This document shows positions 26,036 to 35,670 of a stretch of DNA of 64,000 nucleotides, piece after piece. Origin of the DNA: Fonticella tunisiensis (GTDB lineage Bacteria; Bacillota; Clostridia; Clostridiales; Caloramatoraceae); contig NZ_SOAZ01000005.1 of NCBI RefSeq assembly GCF_004364155.1, positions 103,069-167,068 on the forward strand, read 5' to 3'. Below the pieces are notes generated by a model. That model saw nothing but the letters and a program-made list of their open reading frames with translations. It was not told the DNA's origin and made no database searches. The position numbers and the translations under genes were made by a program. The stretch's first letter is position 1, and every line of letters starts with the position of its first letter.

Positions 26036-27202
26036 CTACTCCCAGTCAATGTCTGAAATAATGTTTTGTGTTATTAAATTCTCTATATTTTTTTGATTTT
26101 GATACAATAAGCCATCATTCCCTGAAACATAGCTTATAGTGTTGATTCCCGAGACCTTTAATTCATTTGCAATAAAACAAATATTTATATCGCTCTGCCC
26201 ACTGTTACCTGATGCTCCTGATTGAAAATCAACATTTTTTATTGTTAAACTTTCTGTACTATATATAAGAAGGTTGTTCATATATTTCCCAGCCAGGGTA
26301 TTCTTCTTATCAACATTTCCAAATATATTTTCAAGGGTTACATTTCCCTTAACAAAAATAACCCTTATACTGCTGCTGTATTGTTTTAACCCCTTTAGAA
26401 ATTCTGTAGAATCATTGGAATTAGTGAAGATTGTTCCATTTATTGTTATATCCCCATCTGATACATAATAATATACATCTGTACCACCATATCTTAACCA
26501 TTTCCCTGAATTGTCTCCAGTCTTTATTGACGGTATGCTGTTATCATCTCTGGAAGCTGGATAAAAAAAGCTGTCTTTGTTAATTTTTATTCCTCCCCCT
26601 GCACCATTGTTCTTTACAAAGCTATAGTTGTCCCCACTTTCAACAAAGCTAGAACCCGTTTGGCTTCCTGAAAGAATTAAAAATTTATCCTGATCTTGTT
26701 TTTTATCTCTACCGGGTTTTACATAAAAATTAACTCTATCGGATATTCCCTCCACCATAATATTTTTAATCATAAATTTTCTTTTAAGATTGAAAATGGA
26801 AGAGGTTATTTTTACTGGTGTAGAAACAATATTAAATGATAATTCCTTTTGGAGATTTTTCTGATATCCCATATAGTGGCCCGTTGAGTTGATTGTAAAA
26901 ATATCCTTATCCTTTTCTCTTTTATAATTAATCTTTACATCAGCATAATTATTTCCACTTATACTGTCATCAAAGTAGATTCTTTCAGCATCTTTTGTTT
27001 CCTTTGGATAATCATTCAACTCTAAATATTTTAAAGCATATTCTATACCGCTTTCTGCATTGTAAAAGGCCTGCTGTGAATTTATCACATGATTACTTAC
27101 TTTAAAATCCACTGTTGTCAAATCAGCAAGACTAAGGGCAAGGATCATAACAGGTACCAAAATAATTAAAACATATATTAAAGCAGAACCCCTTTTTCTC
27201 AC
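26036..27202 (-). CDS. PilX-like pilus assembly protein
   Basis: 388 residues. It starts with GTG (AAGGGG eight bases upstream). A basic N-terminus RKRGSALIYV and a long hydrophobic helix (about 8-27) resemble the PilX N-terminus but lack a classical pseudopilin GFTLIE site. The rest is Asn/Ser/Gly-rich and probably beta-rich, resembling large clostridial minor-pilin or tip-like components. Function is inferred from location between pseudopilins and pilM. Confidence 0.65.
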   Translation of the reverse strand: MRKRGSALIYVLIILVPVMILALSLADLTTVDFKVSNHVINSQQAFYNAESGIEYALKYLELNDYPKETKDAERIYFDDSISGNNYADVKINYKREKDKDIFTINSTGHYMGYQKNLQKELSFNIVSTPVKITSSIFNLKRKFMIKNIMVEGISDRVNFYVKPGRDKKQDQDKFLILSGSQTGSSFVESGDNYSFVKNNGAGGGIKINKDSFFYPASRDDNSIPSIKTGDNSGKWLRYGGTDVYYYVSDGDITINGTIFTNSNDSTEFLKGLKQYSSSIRVIFVKGNVTLENIFGNVDKKNTLAGKYMNNLLIYSTESLTIKNVDFQSGASGNSGQSDINICFIANELKVSGINTISYVSGNDGLLYQNQKNIENLITQNIISDIDWE

Positions 27203-27203
27203 A

Positions 27204-27620
27204 TTACTTACCCCTTTTCATCACAAAAGTTTCAAATGAATAAATTTCAGAAACAATCCTTACTCTATAAAGACCACTCGTTTCATTTTCAAGAAAAACT
27301 TTAAAATCAGTTATTTCGGGTGCAATTTGCTGTGAATCCACATCATATCTTAATATGTTGTTTTTTACATATATGGATTTCCCATCTATGGTGACCTTTC
27401 CATTATTTTCTTCTATGATTATCACATTCCCGTTCCTGATCTTTTCTATAACAAAATCCATAGCAATTCTAAGATTACCCTTTTTATCCACGCTTGAACT
27501 TATATTTGAAAAAAGGTAGTTATTAAAATTAATGAAGTTAAACGTTATAGCTACTATTATTGAAAAAATAAACAGGGCTGCTATAATTTCAATTAAAGTA
27601 AATCCCTTTTTCTTATACAC
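27204..27620 (-). CDS. Minor pseudopilin (PilW-like)
   Basis: 138 residues. The prepilin site KKKG/FTLIEIIAALFIFS has Glu at mature position 5. A single N-terminal helix is followed by a small C-terminal domain. GTG start. Part of the minor pilin set of the pilus cluster. Confidence 0.82.
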   Translation of the reverse strand: MYKKKGFTLIEIIAALFIFSIIVAITFNFINFNNYLFSNISSSVDKKGNLRIAMDFVIEKIRNGNVIIIEENNGKVTIDGKSIYVKNNILRYDVDSQQIAPEITDFKVFLENETSGLYRVRIVSEIYSFETFVMKRGK

Positions 27621-27634
27621 AAAACCACTTCCAT

Positions 27635-28084
27635 TTATTTTGATACCTGCAGTGTAACACCATTATTTTCCTTATCCATTGTAATCACTTTAACTTTTAA
27701 CATATTAAGGTTAACACCACCGATTGTCTTATTAAACCCTTCAATTACAACAGCATATAATTTATGGCTGCTGTTGCCATCCCTTATACTTTGAATATCA
27801 GTATTTGGGGTTTCGGTGGTGCTATTAACTAAATCAGTTATTATATATCCATCAAGATCATTCAAGCTGTTGATATAAAGTACAGCAGTCTTTTCATCCA
27901 CAGTAGTTGCTTCAGACTTAAATTTTTCACATATTGCCATGGCAATGTTAAAGCTGCTGTCCCTATTTAGTGTGGTTTTATTGGTCTTTATATTTCCACT
28001 GTTTAAAGCGCCTATTGCCAAAACAAGCATGGCAATTATGGCTATTGACGCAACCACTTCTATAAGGGTGAATCCCTTTTCCAT
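27635..28084 (-). CDS. Minor pseudopilin (PilV-like)
   Basis: 149 residues with prepilin site EKG/FTLIEVVASIAIIAML. The C-terminal domain is compact. AAGGTGAGATT precedes the ATG. Substrate of the PilD peptidase upstream. Confidence 0.83.
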   Translation of the reverse strand: MEKGFTLIEVVASIAIIAMLVLAIGALNSGNIKTNKTTLNRDSSFNIAMAICEKFKSEATTVDEKTAVLYINSLNDLDGYIITDLVNSTTETPNTDIQSIRDGNSSHKLYAVVIEGFNKTIGGVNLNMLKVKVITMDKENNGVTLQVSK

Positions 28085-28088
28085 AATC

Positions 28089-28565
28089 TCACCTTTTCAC
28101 TATCATTATCCTTGTATACCCAATGGTTAGGGTAATTTTAATGCTTTTACCGGTTTGTCTATCCTTTAAAACTATTGAGCATGCATGTGGAGATATGCTC
28201 CCATTTGTATTAAACTGTATTTTGTTTGTAATACTAAAGGTACTCTCACTTCTGCTTATATATATTTCATCCGTCAGATACACCTTCTTTAATTCCATAG
28301 AAGACAGGTTAGATGGCTTGTAAATCCAATATCCATTATAATCATCACTGCTGTTTTCTTTTAAAAAAATAACGCTTACAGATGATGTTCCCTGGGTTAC
28401 AGCGTGCATTTTTGCATATCTTAAATCGTTAACCAGTTTACTCGCCGTGATATCAAGCCTGTCTTTAAGTAAAATCCTTTTAACATCTGGATACGAGATT
28501 GCTGAAATAATTGATACTATAGCAAGTACACATAATATTTCAATAAGAGTAAAACCTCTTTTCAA
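28089..28565 (-). CDS. Minor pseudopilin (GspH/FimT-like)
   Basis: 158 residues with prepilin site KRG/FTLIEILCVLAIVSI and a FimT/GspH-like C-terminal domain (LVNDLRYAKMHAVTQG). The start is TTG with GGGGAGAT upstream. It follows pilD by 12 bases. Confidence 0.83.
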   Translation of the reverse strand: MKRGFTLIEILCVLAIVSIISAISYPDVKRILLKDRLDITASKLVNDLRYAKMHAVTQGTSSVSVIFLKENSSDDYNGYWIYKPSNLSSMELKKVYLTDEIYISRSESTFSITNKIQFNTNGSISPHACSIVLKDRQTGKSIKITLTIGYTRIMIVKR

Positions 28566-28577
28566 AGTATCTCCCCT

Positions 28578-29321
28578 CTAAAGCAGGGACAGATACCAGG
28601 TTAATATCCTCTCTCCAAAGAATGTCGTAACGATAGAGGATAATGCTATGAAAGGGCCAAAGGGTATATAGTCCCTGCGCGATTTCTTTTTAAGCAATAT
28701 CAGGGCAATACCTGTGAACCCTCCAATTACAAAGGATAAAAACAACATTACCACAGCAAGCCTGAGTCCTAAAAAAAGACCTGAAACCAGGCAGATCTCT
28801 GCATCTCCCCAGCCCATTCCCTTTGTCAAAATTATTATTAAAGCTATTGTTCCTCCTCCAAGAAGCCCTCCAGATATATACTCCATGACATTGCCATATA
28901 GATAATAGCCAATTATCATGAATACTATACCTGAAATCACTCCAAAAATAGTTGTTTTTAAATATACATCCATTGTATTTAAATCTATAATTCCAATTAC
29001 TATTAACAAGGATATAAAAAGAGCAAATTTTATAAATTCAAAGGATAATCCATAATTTATATAAAGTGCCGCAAACAGGGCACCTGTTGTCAACTCTATT
29101 AAAGGATATTTGATTGAAATCCTATCCCCGCAAAATCTGCATTTTCCCCGTAATAATAAATAACTAAGTACGGGAAACATATCATACCACCTTATCCTTC
29201 TTCCGCAGCTTGTACAGTGCGATGGTGGGCAGGATATGGATTCGCCGCGCGGTATGCGGTATATACAGACGTTTAGGAAGCTGCCTATAATTAGGCCGAA
29301 TATAAAGACTAAGAGCAACAT
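28578..29321 (-). CDS. pilD: PilD prepilin peptidase/N-methyltransferase
   Basis: 247-residue aspartic membrane peptidase that cleaves prepilins after the Gly and methylates the new N-terminus. Visible are two CxxC pairs in the N-terminal domain (CTSCGRR and CRFCGDR), about eight transmembrane helices, and the catalytic aspartates in IGIIDLNTMDV and GMGWGDAEI. It lies downstream of pilA beyond a repeat-filled gap. Confidence 0.94.
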   Translation of the reverse strand: MLLLVFIFGLIIGSFLNVCIYRIPRGESISCPPSHCTSCGRRIRWYDMFPVLSYLLLRGKCRFCGDRISIKYPLIELTTGALFAALYINYGLSFEFIKFALFISLLIVIGIIDLNTMDVYLKTTIFGVISGIVFMIIGYYLYGNVMEYISGGLLGGGTIALIIILTKGMGWGDAEICLVSGLFLGLRLAVVMLFLSFVIGGFTGIALILLKKKSRRDYIPFGPFIALSSIVTTFFGERILTWYLSLL

Positions 29322-29350
29322 AATTTACCTCCAAGGGAAGCACTTAATTT

Positions 29351-29600
29351 AACTTGTTGTGCTAATTCTTTTTTTTAATAAGCTGTGATAAAAAAATATA
29401 TGAAGCGAACTATTTTAACGAACAACTAGAGGTTCTTGGCGGGTGGGCAGCTGAGAAGCCGAAGTAGAGTTCGTGGTGTTTGAGCCAAGCGAGTTTTAAA
29501 AGCTTACTTGGCTTGTCAGCTGTCCCGAGCCTTAGAACCTCTGTGCGTAAGCGTAGTTGTGAGAGCAATATATTTTTTATCACAGTGTCTTTTATAAGTA
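29351..29600. repeat. Palindromic repeat element, variant copy
   Basis: Left end TTAACTTGTTGTGCTAATTC, then GCTGTGATAAAAAAATATATG. The right side ends with AATATATTTTTTATCACAG. The outer arms match the family; the central part (GGCGGGTGGGCAGCTGAGAAGCC...) is a different sequence type. The right terminal CTAGCACAAC is absent. Lies between pilA and pilD. Confidence 0.7.
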
Positions 29601-29609
29601 TTTTATCCC

Positions 29610-29690
29610 CAAATCAGCAGAGATAAAAAATATATGTAAGGTCCTGCAAATCACAAGACCTAGAACTTTTCTATGTAGCGTAACGTTGGA
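29610..29690. repeat. Second, partial palindromic repeat next to the first
   Basis: GCAGAGATAAAAAATATATG followed by CCTAGAACTTTTCTATGTAGCGTAACG resembles a shortened left arm. The right part is not recognisable. Together with the preceding copy it makes a composite insert in the 518-base pilA-pilD gap. Confidence 0.5.
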
Positions 29691-29770
29691 TCGAATATAA
29701 TTTTCCTGCCACAGCTGTCTTCCGTAAATTCAATATTATAACTCATAAATACATAAAAGTTGTATTTAAT

Positions 29771-29810
29771 GAATATTACTCGAAGAATAAATATCCTTCG
29801 AGTAATATTC
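29771..29810. terminator. Hairpin 3' of pilA
   Basis: Perfect 15-bp stem GAATATTACTCGAAG / CTTCGAGTAATATTC with a 10-base loop, about 30 bases after the pilA stop. The following T-tract is weak. It may stabilise pilA mRNA or reduce read-through into pilD, giving excess major pilin. That role is inferred. Confidence 0.55.
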
Positions 29811-29839
29811 AACTATTTATCTTATTTATTGCCATTATT

Positions 29840-30229
29840 TTAGTTACCGCCATTGCTTTGACTGCTATTGTTTTGATCAGCAGTTTGGATATAGTCTATT
29901 ATATCTCCATAATCTTGCCAACCACCAAGATCATTTGGCCAGCTGCTTAAATACTTAGTACCTGATGAAGGCATTAATTTAGTTTTTATCTCATCAATAG
30001 ATGTTTGTTCGGTAATTGGATTTGCAGCATTATCTTGTTCCGTATTATATAACTCTACAGCCTGTGCAATCGTCTTAGCGTTAGCTAAAAGCTTTGCATT
30101 ATTAGCTGCAGCAGTATAATTGCTCACCTTTGGCACAACAATAGCCGCCAATATTCCTAATATAGCGATAACCGCAATCAATTCAACCAGGGTAAACCCC
30201 TTCTTCTTCCTGCTGTTCTTCCTTTTCAT
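29840..30229 (-). CDS. pilA: PilA, major type IV pilin
   Basis: 129 residues. A basic leader KRKNSRKKKG precedes FTLVELIAVIAILGILAAIV with Glu5, then a short globular domain and an Asn/Ser/Gly-rich tail. I chose the ATG at 30227-30229, 8 bases after GGAGG; an overlapping GTG is upstream. It follows pilC and is set off from pilD by a long gap, as expected for the most highly expressed subunit. Confidence 0.92.
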   Translation of the reverse strand: MKRKNSRKKKGFTLVELIAVIAILGILAAIVVPKVSNYTAAANNAKLLANAKTIAQAVELYNTEQDNAANPITEQTSIDEIKTKLMPSSGTKYLSSWPNDLGGWQDYGDIIDYIQTADQNNSSQSNGGN

Positions 30230-30293
30230 CCCCCTCACCTCCTTTCACTGAAATAAATTTCTATATGGATAGACAAACCTTTTCAGTCATGTA

Positions 30294-31499
30294 CTAACCT
30301 ATCATCTGGTACATCTGGAATATTGGAAGTATTATGGATAATATTATAAATCCCACAACCGAAGCCAGAGTTATGATTATAACAGGCTCAATCATTGTGG
30401 TAAGCTGAGCAGTAACTGACTCTATTTCCCCATCATAAAACTCTGCCGTTTTTTCCAGTATGCTGTCAAGGGTACCGGATTCCTCACCTATTTTGATCAT
30501 CTGCGTCAGCATCATAGGGAATATGCCTCTTACAGAAAGGGCATCACCAAGTCCTGTACCCTTTTTTAAATCTTCCCTTACATCATTGAGCATTTTCTCT
30601 ATAATGCTGTTTCCAACAACCTTTGAGCATATGCTTATGCTCTCAAGGATTGGAAGTCCGCTTCCCATAAGGTTTCCAAAGGTCCTTGCAAACCTTGCCG
30701 TAATTATCTTTTTATAAATCTTGCCCATAAGGGGTGCATTAAGCCTGAACTTATCCAACGCGTTCCTTCCTTCTCTGGATTTTAAATATATGCGTGTCAG
30801 CATAATTATACCCGCCATTAAAACGGTTATTAACAATCCATTATTTTGAAGTGCACTGCTGAGCCCCATAACTATCCTTGTTGGAAGAGGAAGTTCCCCT
30901 CCTCCAAACTGTCCAATCATATTAACAAAAGTTGGTAAAACCTTAACAACCAAAATTATGACTACAATAAGGGCAAATATGCTCACTGTTGCTGGATAAG
31001 TCAGTGCCTGCTTAATCTTCTGGTTCAGCCTGTATTCTTTTTCATAATAAACAGCCATCCTCTCCATAACCCTGTCAAGGGTTCCGCTGGCCTCCCCAAC
31101 CTGAACCATATTTACAAGCATTTCAGGGAATTCCCTGTGCATTCCCATCGCATCAGACAATCCTTTACCCTTTTGAACATCATCGAAGACAGTTGTTAAT
31201 ATTTTTTTCAGCTTTTTGTTCTCAGTCTGCTCCCTTACTATCTCCAAGGCCCTTAAAATGCTAATCCCCGAAGCAATTATGACTGAAAACTGCCTGCAAA
31301 ATATCGATATATCCTTAAGCCCAACCTTTTTATATTCACCAAGGCTGATATTCATTGACTCCCTATACTGCTTTATTCTAACAGGGTAGTAGCTGTTGCT
31401 CCTCAAATAGTTGGTTACCGCTGCTTCATCTACAGCTTCAGTTTTTCCTCTTACAGTTGTACCCTGAAGGGTCTTTGCTTCGTATTCAAATACAGGCAT
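30294..31499 (-). CDS. pilC: PilC, inner-membrane platform protein
   Basis: 401 residues with two GspF domains (about 65-190 and 270-395) and three or so transmembrane helices. Motifs include FCRQFSVIIASGISILRALEI and the repeat-like MVNMVQVGEASGTLDRV / MLTQMIKIGEESGTLDSIL. Couples the PilB and PilT motors to pilus assembly. Confidence 0.95.
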   Translation of the reverse strand: MPVFEYEAKTLQGTTVRGKTEAVDEAAVTNYLRSNSYYPVRIKQYRESMNISLGEYKKVGLKDISIFCRQFSVIIASGISILRALEIVREQTENKKLKKILTTVFDDVQKGKGLSDAMGMHREFPEMLVNMVQVGEASGTLDRVMERMAVYYEKEYRLNQKIKQALTYPATVSIFALIVVIILVVKVLPTFVNMIGQFGGGELPLPTRIVMGLSSALQNNGLLITVLMAGIIMLTRIYLKSREGRNALDKFRLNAPLMGKIYKKIITARFARTFGNLMGSGLPILESISICSKVVGNSIIEKMLNDVREDLKKGTGLGDALSVRGIFPMMLTQMIKIGEESGTLDSILEKTAEFYDGEIESVTAQLTTMIEPVIIITLASVVGFIILSIILPIFQMYQMIG

Positions 31500-31511
31500 A
31501 AGTCCACCTCT

Positions 31512-32570
31512 TTACAGGTTTATAAGTCTCATCATTATATCCCTGTCTACGGAATAGGTCATGGCTACGTCGTAGCTTATAAGGCCCTTTTTATAAAGTT
31601 CCACAAGAGACATGTCCATGGTCTTCATACCATACTTTCCCCCTGTCTGCACAGCTGAATCTATTTGATGAGTCTTTCCTTCCCTGATTAAGTTCCTTAT
31701 GGCAGGAGTTGCCACCATTATCTCAAGTGCACATACCCTTCCTTCCCCGTCTGCCCTTGGAAGAAGCTGCTGTGATATTACCCCCTCCAATACAGCTGCA
31801 AGCTGAACTTTAATTTGCTGCTGCTGATGGGGCGGAAAAACATCAACAATTCTGTCCACTGTTTTTGAAGCACCTATTGTATGAAGGGTTGAAAGTACAA
31901 GGTGGCCTGTTTCCGCCGCCGTAATGGCAGTTGAAATAGTTTCCAAGTCCCTCATCTCTCCAACTAAAATAACATCCGGATCTTCCCTTAAAGCTGCCCT
32001 CAAAGCCGCCACATAGGATTTTGAGTCGTGTCCAATTTCTCTCTGGTTAACTATACTTTTTTTATGCCTGTGCAGATATTCCACAGGGTCTTCAAGGGTT
32101 ATGATGTGTCCACTTCTTGTGCTGTTTATTTCATTAATCATTGCAGCCAGGGTTGTTGATTTTCCACTACCCGTTGGCCCTGTAACAAGTATGAGCCCTC
32201 TGTTTTTTGTAGTAAGCTCCTTTAATACTGGAGGCATTCCAAGGCCGTCAAGGGTAGGAACCTGTGGTGCAACGGTTCTAAGTGCCATGGCATCGCTGCC
32301 CCTCTGTCTGAAAACATTCACCCTGAACCTTCCTATACCTTGAATTGAGTATGAAAGGTCAATTTCTCCAGTTTCTTTGTATTTCCTGTACTGTTCATCG
32401 TTTAAAATCTGCATAACATAGCTCTCTGCATCCTTAGGAGTGAGTTTATTATTTCCATAGGGAACCAGATTTCCATTTATCCTCATTGTAGGAGGAATAC
32501 CAACGGTTAAATGTAAATCGGACGCATTAAGCTCAATTGCTTTCTTCAGTAGTTCTTCAAATTGCAGCAT
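31512..32570 (-). CDS. pilT: PilT, pilus retraction ATPase
   Basis: 352 residues. Walker A GPTGSGKSTT lies at 131-140, followed by the Asp box ITLEDPVEYLH, Walker B DPDVILVGEMRD and the His box TGHLVLSTLHT. The C-terminal segment is typical of PilT. Its presence predicts retractile pili and twitching or adhesion-related movement. Confidence 0.96.
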   Translation of the reverse strand: MLQFEELLKKAIELNASDLHLTVGIPPTMRINGNLVPYGNNKLTPKDAESYVMQILNDEQYRKYKETGEIDLSYSIQGIGRFRVNVFRQRGSDAMALRTVAPQVPTLDGLGMPPVLKELTTKNRGLILVTGPTGSGKSTTLAAMINEINSTRSGHIITLEDPVEYLHRHKKSIVNQREIGHDSKSYVAALRAALREDPDVILVGEMRDLETISTAITAAETGHLVLSTLHTIGASKTVDRIVDVFPPHQQQQIKVQLAAVLEGVISQQLLPRADGEGRVCALEIMVATPAIRNLIREGKTHQIDSAVQTGGKYGMKTMDMSLVELYKKGLISYDVAMTYSVDRDIMMRLINL

Positions 32571-32581
32571 ATTAACCTCCC

Positions 32582-34264
32582 TTAGTCTTTTAAATAAGCT
32601 ATTTTAACAAGCTCATCAATAGTTGTAATTCCGTTTAACACCAAATCCTTACATGATCTTTTCAGAGTTTTCATTCCTTTTTTTACAGCAAGGTCCCTTA
32701 ATTCATCAGTGCTCCTCTCATGCATTATATATTCCCTGTGCTCCCTTTCTATTTCCATTATTTCATAAATCCCTGTACGTCCGGAATAGCCAGTATAGTC
32801 GCAGTAGGCACATCCAGTACCTCTATAAATTTTTATGCGTCTTCCAGGATCTTCATCCAGAAGCTTTTTCTCATATTCGCTTGCATCGTATTCCTGGCTG
32901 CATTTTGGGCATATCTTTCTTACCAGCCTCTGAGCTATGACTCCTGAGATAGATGTTGCCACGAGATAAGGCTCTATTCCCATATCCCTCAGCCTTATAA
33001 CTGCTGAAGGGGCATCATTTGTATGTATGGTGCTTAAAACAAGATGTCCCGTTATGGCAGCCCTTATTGCAATTTCAGCAGTTTCACCGTCTCTAATCTC
33101 GCCTATCATTATTATATCGGGGTCCTGCCTTAAAATAGCTCTTAAGCCTGCTGCAAAGGTTAATCCGGCTTTTTGATTAACGTTTACCTGATTTATTCCA
33201 TCCAACATATATTCAACGGGATCCTCAACTGTTATTATGTTTTTACCCGTAGTATTAATATCATTTAAAATAGCATACATGGTGGTTGATTTACCGCTTC
33301 CCGTGGGCCCTGTAACAAGTACAATTCCATAGGGGCTTTTTATAATTCTGTCAAGCCTTTCAAGATCCTCATCGAAAATACCGAGTTTATCCTTGCCGAT
33401 CAGGAAGTTTTCTCTGTCGAGTATTCTTATAACTGTCTTTTCTCCATGAACGGTGGGCAGCGTTGAAACCCTCAAATCCACTTCCCTGCCCTCTACCTTG
33501 GTTAGTATTCTACCGTCCTGTGGAAGCCTTCTTTCGGCAATATTAAGGCCTGCAAGGATTTTTATACGGGTAACGAGGGCTCCAAGGGTATCCTTTGGAG
33601 GTTTCAAAACCTCCTGAAGCTCCCCATCGATTCTGTATCTTATTCTTAAATATTTTTCATAGGGTTCAATGTGAATATCGCTTGCCCTTGCCTTAACTGC
33701 ATTCTTAATAATTGTATCCACAAGCCTTACTGCAGGGGCATTTTTTATGTCATCAAGCCCACTATCCTCATCTTCCGATTGTGCCGCGCTTTCCTTTGAA
33801 AGCTCCTCTGCAGCCCTTTGTGCATACTGGCTCGAATAATACTTGTCGATGGACTTTTTAATTTCTTCCTTGCTGGAAATAAGGGGTTCCACCTCATATC
33901 CGGTAGCTATTTTAACATCATCCAGCGCAAAAATATTAAGGGGGTCGGACATGGCTACCTGTACTTTGCCGTCCTTAATCCCTATGGCAATCAGGTCATA
34001 CTTATTGGCAAGACTTTCAGGAATGAGTTTTACAGCATCCCTGTCAATATCTATAAAATCCAGGTACACCCTTTTGATACCAAGCTGGATCTCAAGTTCA
34101 TCAAGTATATCGTCCTCTGAAACCAGGCCATCTTCAGCAAGGAGTTCGCCCAGCCTCTTCCCGGTAATCCTCTGCTTTTTAAGCTCAATTTCCAGCTGTT
34201 CCCTTGTAATTTTACCAGCTTCAACCAGCATATCTCCCAATCTCTTTTTCTTTATGTCGGCCAT
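32582..34264 (-). CDS. pilB: PilB, pilus extension ATPase
   Basis: 560 residues. An N-terminal T2SSE_N/MshEN-type domain (about 1-150) is followed by the motor with Walker A GPTGSGKSTT (319-328), Walker B DPDIIMIGEIRD and a tetracysteine zinc site (CPKC...CAYC) near 455-490. The MshEN-type domain can bind c-di-GMP in some homologues; I cannot judge that here. First gene of the pilus cluster, 59 bases after aroE. Confidence 0.96.
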   Translation of the reverse strand: MADIKKKRLGDMLVEAGKITREQLEIELKKQRITGKRLGELLAEDGLVSEDDILDELEIQLGIKRVYLDFIDIDRDAVKLIPESLANKYDLIAIGIKDGKVQVAMSDPLNIFALDDVKIATGYEVEPLISSKEEIKKSIDKYYSSQYAQRAAEELSKESAAQSEDEDSGLDDIKNAPAVRLVDTIIKNAVKARASDIHIEPYEKYLRIRYRIDGELQEVLKPPKDTLGALVTRIKILAGLNIAERRLPQDGRILTKVEGREVDLRVSTLPTVHGEKTVIRILDRENFLIGKDKLGIFDEDLERLDRIIKSPYGIVLVTGPTGSGKSTTMYAILNDINTTGKNIITVEDPVEYMLDGINQVNVNQKAGLTFAAGLRAILRQDPDIIMIGEIRDGETAEIAIRAAITGHLVLSTIHTNDAPSAVIRLRDMGIEPYLVATSISGVIAQRLVRKICPKCSQEYDASEYEKKLLDEDPGRRIKIYRGTGCAYCDYTGYSGRTGIYEIMEIEREHREYIMHERSTDELRDLAVKKGMKTLKRSCKDLVLNGITTIDELVKIAYLKD

Positions 34265-34323
34265 ATTTATCTCCCCTATATTGTATTATAAATATAACAT
34301 TTTATCAATAAAATATACCAATT

Positions 34324-35121
34324 TTATCTAATTTTCTTGCTTATACTGTTAATTATGGTCAGATCTATACGAATTTTATTCCATATTTCCTGGGCTTTAA
34401 TAGCCTGTCCAATTAACATTTGCATTCCATTTACGGTTTTAATGCCAATCTCATCAGCAAGCTTCAAAAACAAAGTCTTCCCAGGATTATAAATTAAATC
34501 CACGGCAGCAGCAAAATTGTTTAAAATTTCTCTGCTAACGGGGGTACAATCAATATCAGGATACATTCCGCAGGGTGTGCAGTTAATAATTACATCCATA
34601 AACCTTAACCATGCCAATCTAGTATAGTCTATGAGTTCTACATCATTAAAATCAGCATTTTGAGCACTTCTGCTCACAACCACAACTTTTTCTGCGCCAT
34701 TATCTTTTAAGTACTGAACCACTGCCCTGGCGGCTCCACCGCTGCCCAGCACTACAGCCCTTTTACCTTTTATATCGATGCTGCTGCCTTTCATCAACAT
34801 ACCAAATCCATAGTAATCGGTATTATATCCAACCATGCTGCCATTTTCAAAGGCTATGGTGTTTACAGCACCAACAGCTTCCGCTTCGCCGGACAGGGCA
34901 TCAAGGTATTTCATAACCTCCACCTTATATGGAATCGTTACGTTTACTCCCTTTGCCCCGAGGGCTTTAAGTCCATATAAAGCATCCTTCAGATCTTCTC
35001 TTTTTACTTCAAAAAGATGGTAGCACCCATCCATTTTTATCTCTTTTAAAATTTCCCTGTGTATTATAGGAGAATAGCTATGTCCAAGCCTTTCCCCTAT
35101 AAGTCCGTAAAGATCACTCAC
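34324..35121 (-). CDS. aroE: Shikimate dehydrogenase
   Basis: 265 residues. Substrate-binding GERLGHSYSPIIH, catalytic Lys in VTIPYKVEVM, and NADP loop VVLGSGGAARAVV. The GTG start overlaps the yqeG stop. Separated from aroQ by the pilus cluster. Confidence 0.95.
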   Translation of the reverse strand: MSDLYGLIGERLGHSYSPIIHREILKEIKMDGCYHLFEVKREDLKDALYGLKALGAKGVNVTIPYKVEVMKYLDALSGEAEAVGAVNTIAFENGSMVGYNTDYYGFGMLMKGSSIDIKGKRAVVLGSGGAARAVVQYLKDNGAEKVVVVSRSAQNADFNDVELIDYTRLAWLRFMDVIINCTPCGMYPDIDCTPVSREILNNFAAAVDLIYNPGKTLFLKLADEIGIKTVNGMQMLIGQAIKAQEIWNKIRIDLTIINSISKKIR

Positions 35122-35629
35122 CCTTCATCAGTTCCTTTGCATAATTTAGTTTCTTTTTAATGATCCTCTCTATAGCCCTTATCCACTGTGTATGCAGCGA
35201 TTCATTTTTGTCTATCGGATCAACAAGTATCGAATAAAGCCCGATGCGATTTCCTCCTAGTATATCTGTAAATATCTGATCCCCTATTATACATGTATTT
35301 TTCGGTTTGGCCCCGAGCTTTTTGAGTGCACCTAAAAAGGTCATCTTCATTGGCTTCCTTCCTGAGGAATAAAAGTCAATATCAAGATTTTCAACAAAGG
35401 TTTTAACTCTGTTTTTCGGAGCATTTGAAAGTATACAGGGCCTTATTCCCTCCTCCTTTAATTCCCTTACAAGATCCCTCACCCTGTCATCAGCCCTTTC
35501 GCTTCCCCAGGGCATGAGGGTATTATCAATGTCTATGAGGGCATTCCGTATTCCCATTTCTCTGAGCTTCCCGAAACTTATATTATAAATACTCGTGACA
35601 TAATAATCAGGTTTAAATATATTTTTCAT
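35114..35629 (-). CDS. yqeG: YqeG family HAD-IIIA phosphatase
   Basis: 171 residues. HAD motif I DIDNTLMPW, motif II SNAPKN and motif III GDQIFTDILGGNRIG. Belongs to the mitochondrial PGP phosphatase-like YqeG family; a role as phosphatidylglycerophosphate phosphatase is possible but unproven. Usually found beside aroE in Firmicutes. Confidence 0.88.
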   Translation of the reverse strand: MKNIFKPDYYVTSIYNISFGKLREMGIRNALIDIDNTLMPWGSERADDRVRDLVRELKEEGIRPCILSNAPKNRVKTFVENLDIDFYSSGRKPMKMTFLGALKKLGAKPKNTCIIGDQIFTDILGGNRIGLYSILVDPIDKNESLHTQWIRAIERIIKKKLNYAKELMKGE

Positions 35630-35670
35630 ACTTTCACCTCAGCGGCACAACAAAAATCATCATATAACTC

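Noticed and set aside
34265..34323. c-di-GMP riboswitch upstream of the pilus genes
   Set aside because: The gap between aroE and pilB is only 59 bases, too short for the known class.
33843..34331. Plus-strand open frame of 162 codons
   Set aside because: Opposite pilB, Ser-rich composition typical of a shadow frame.
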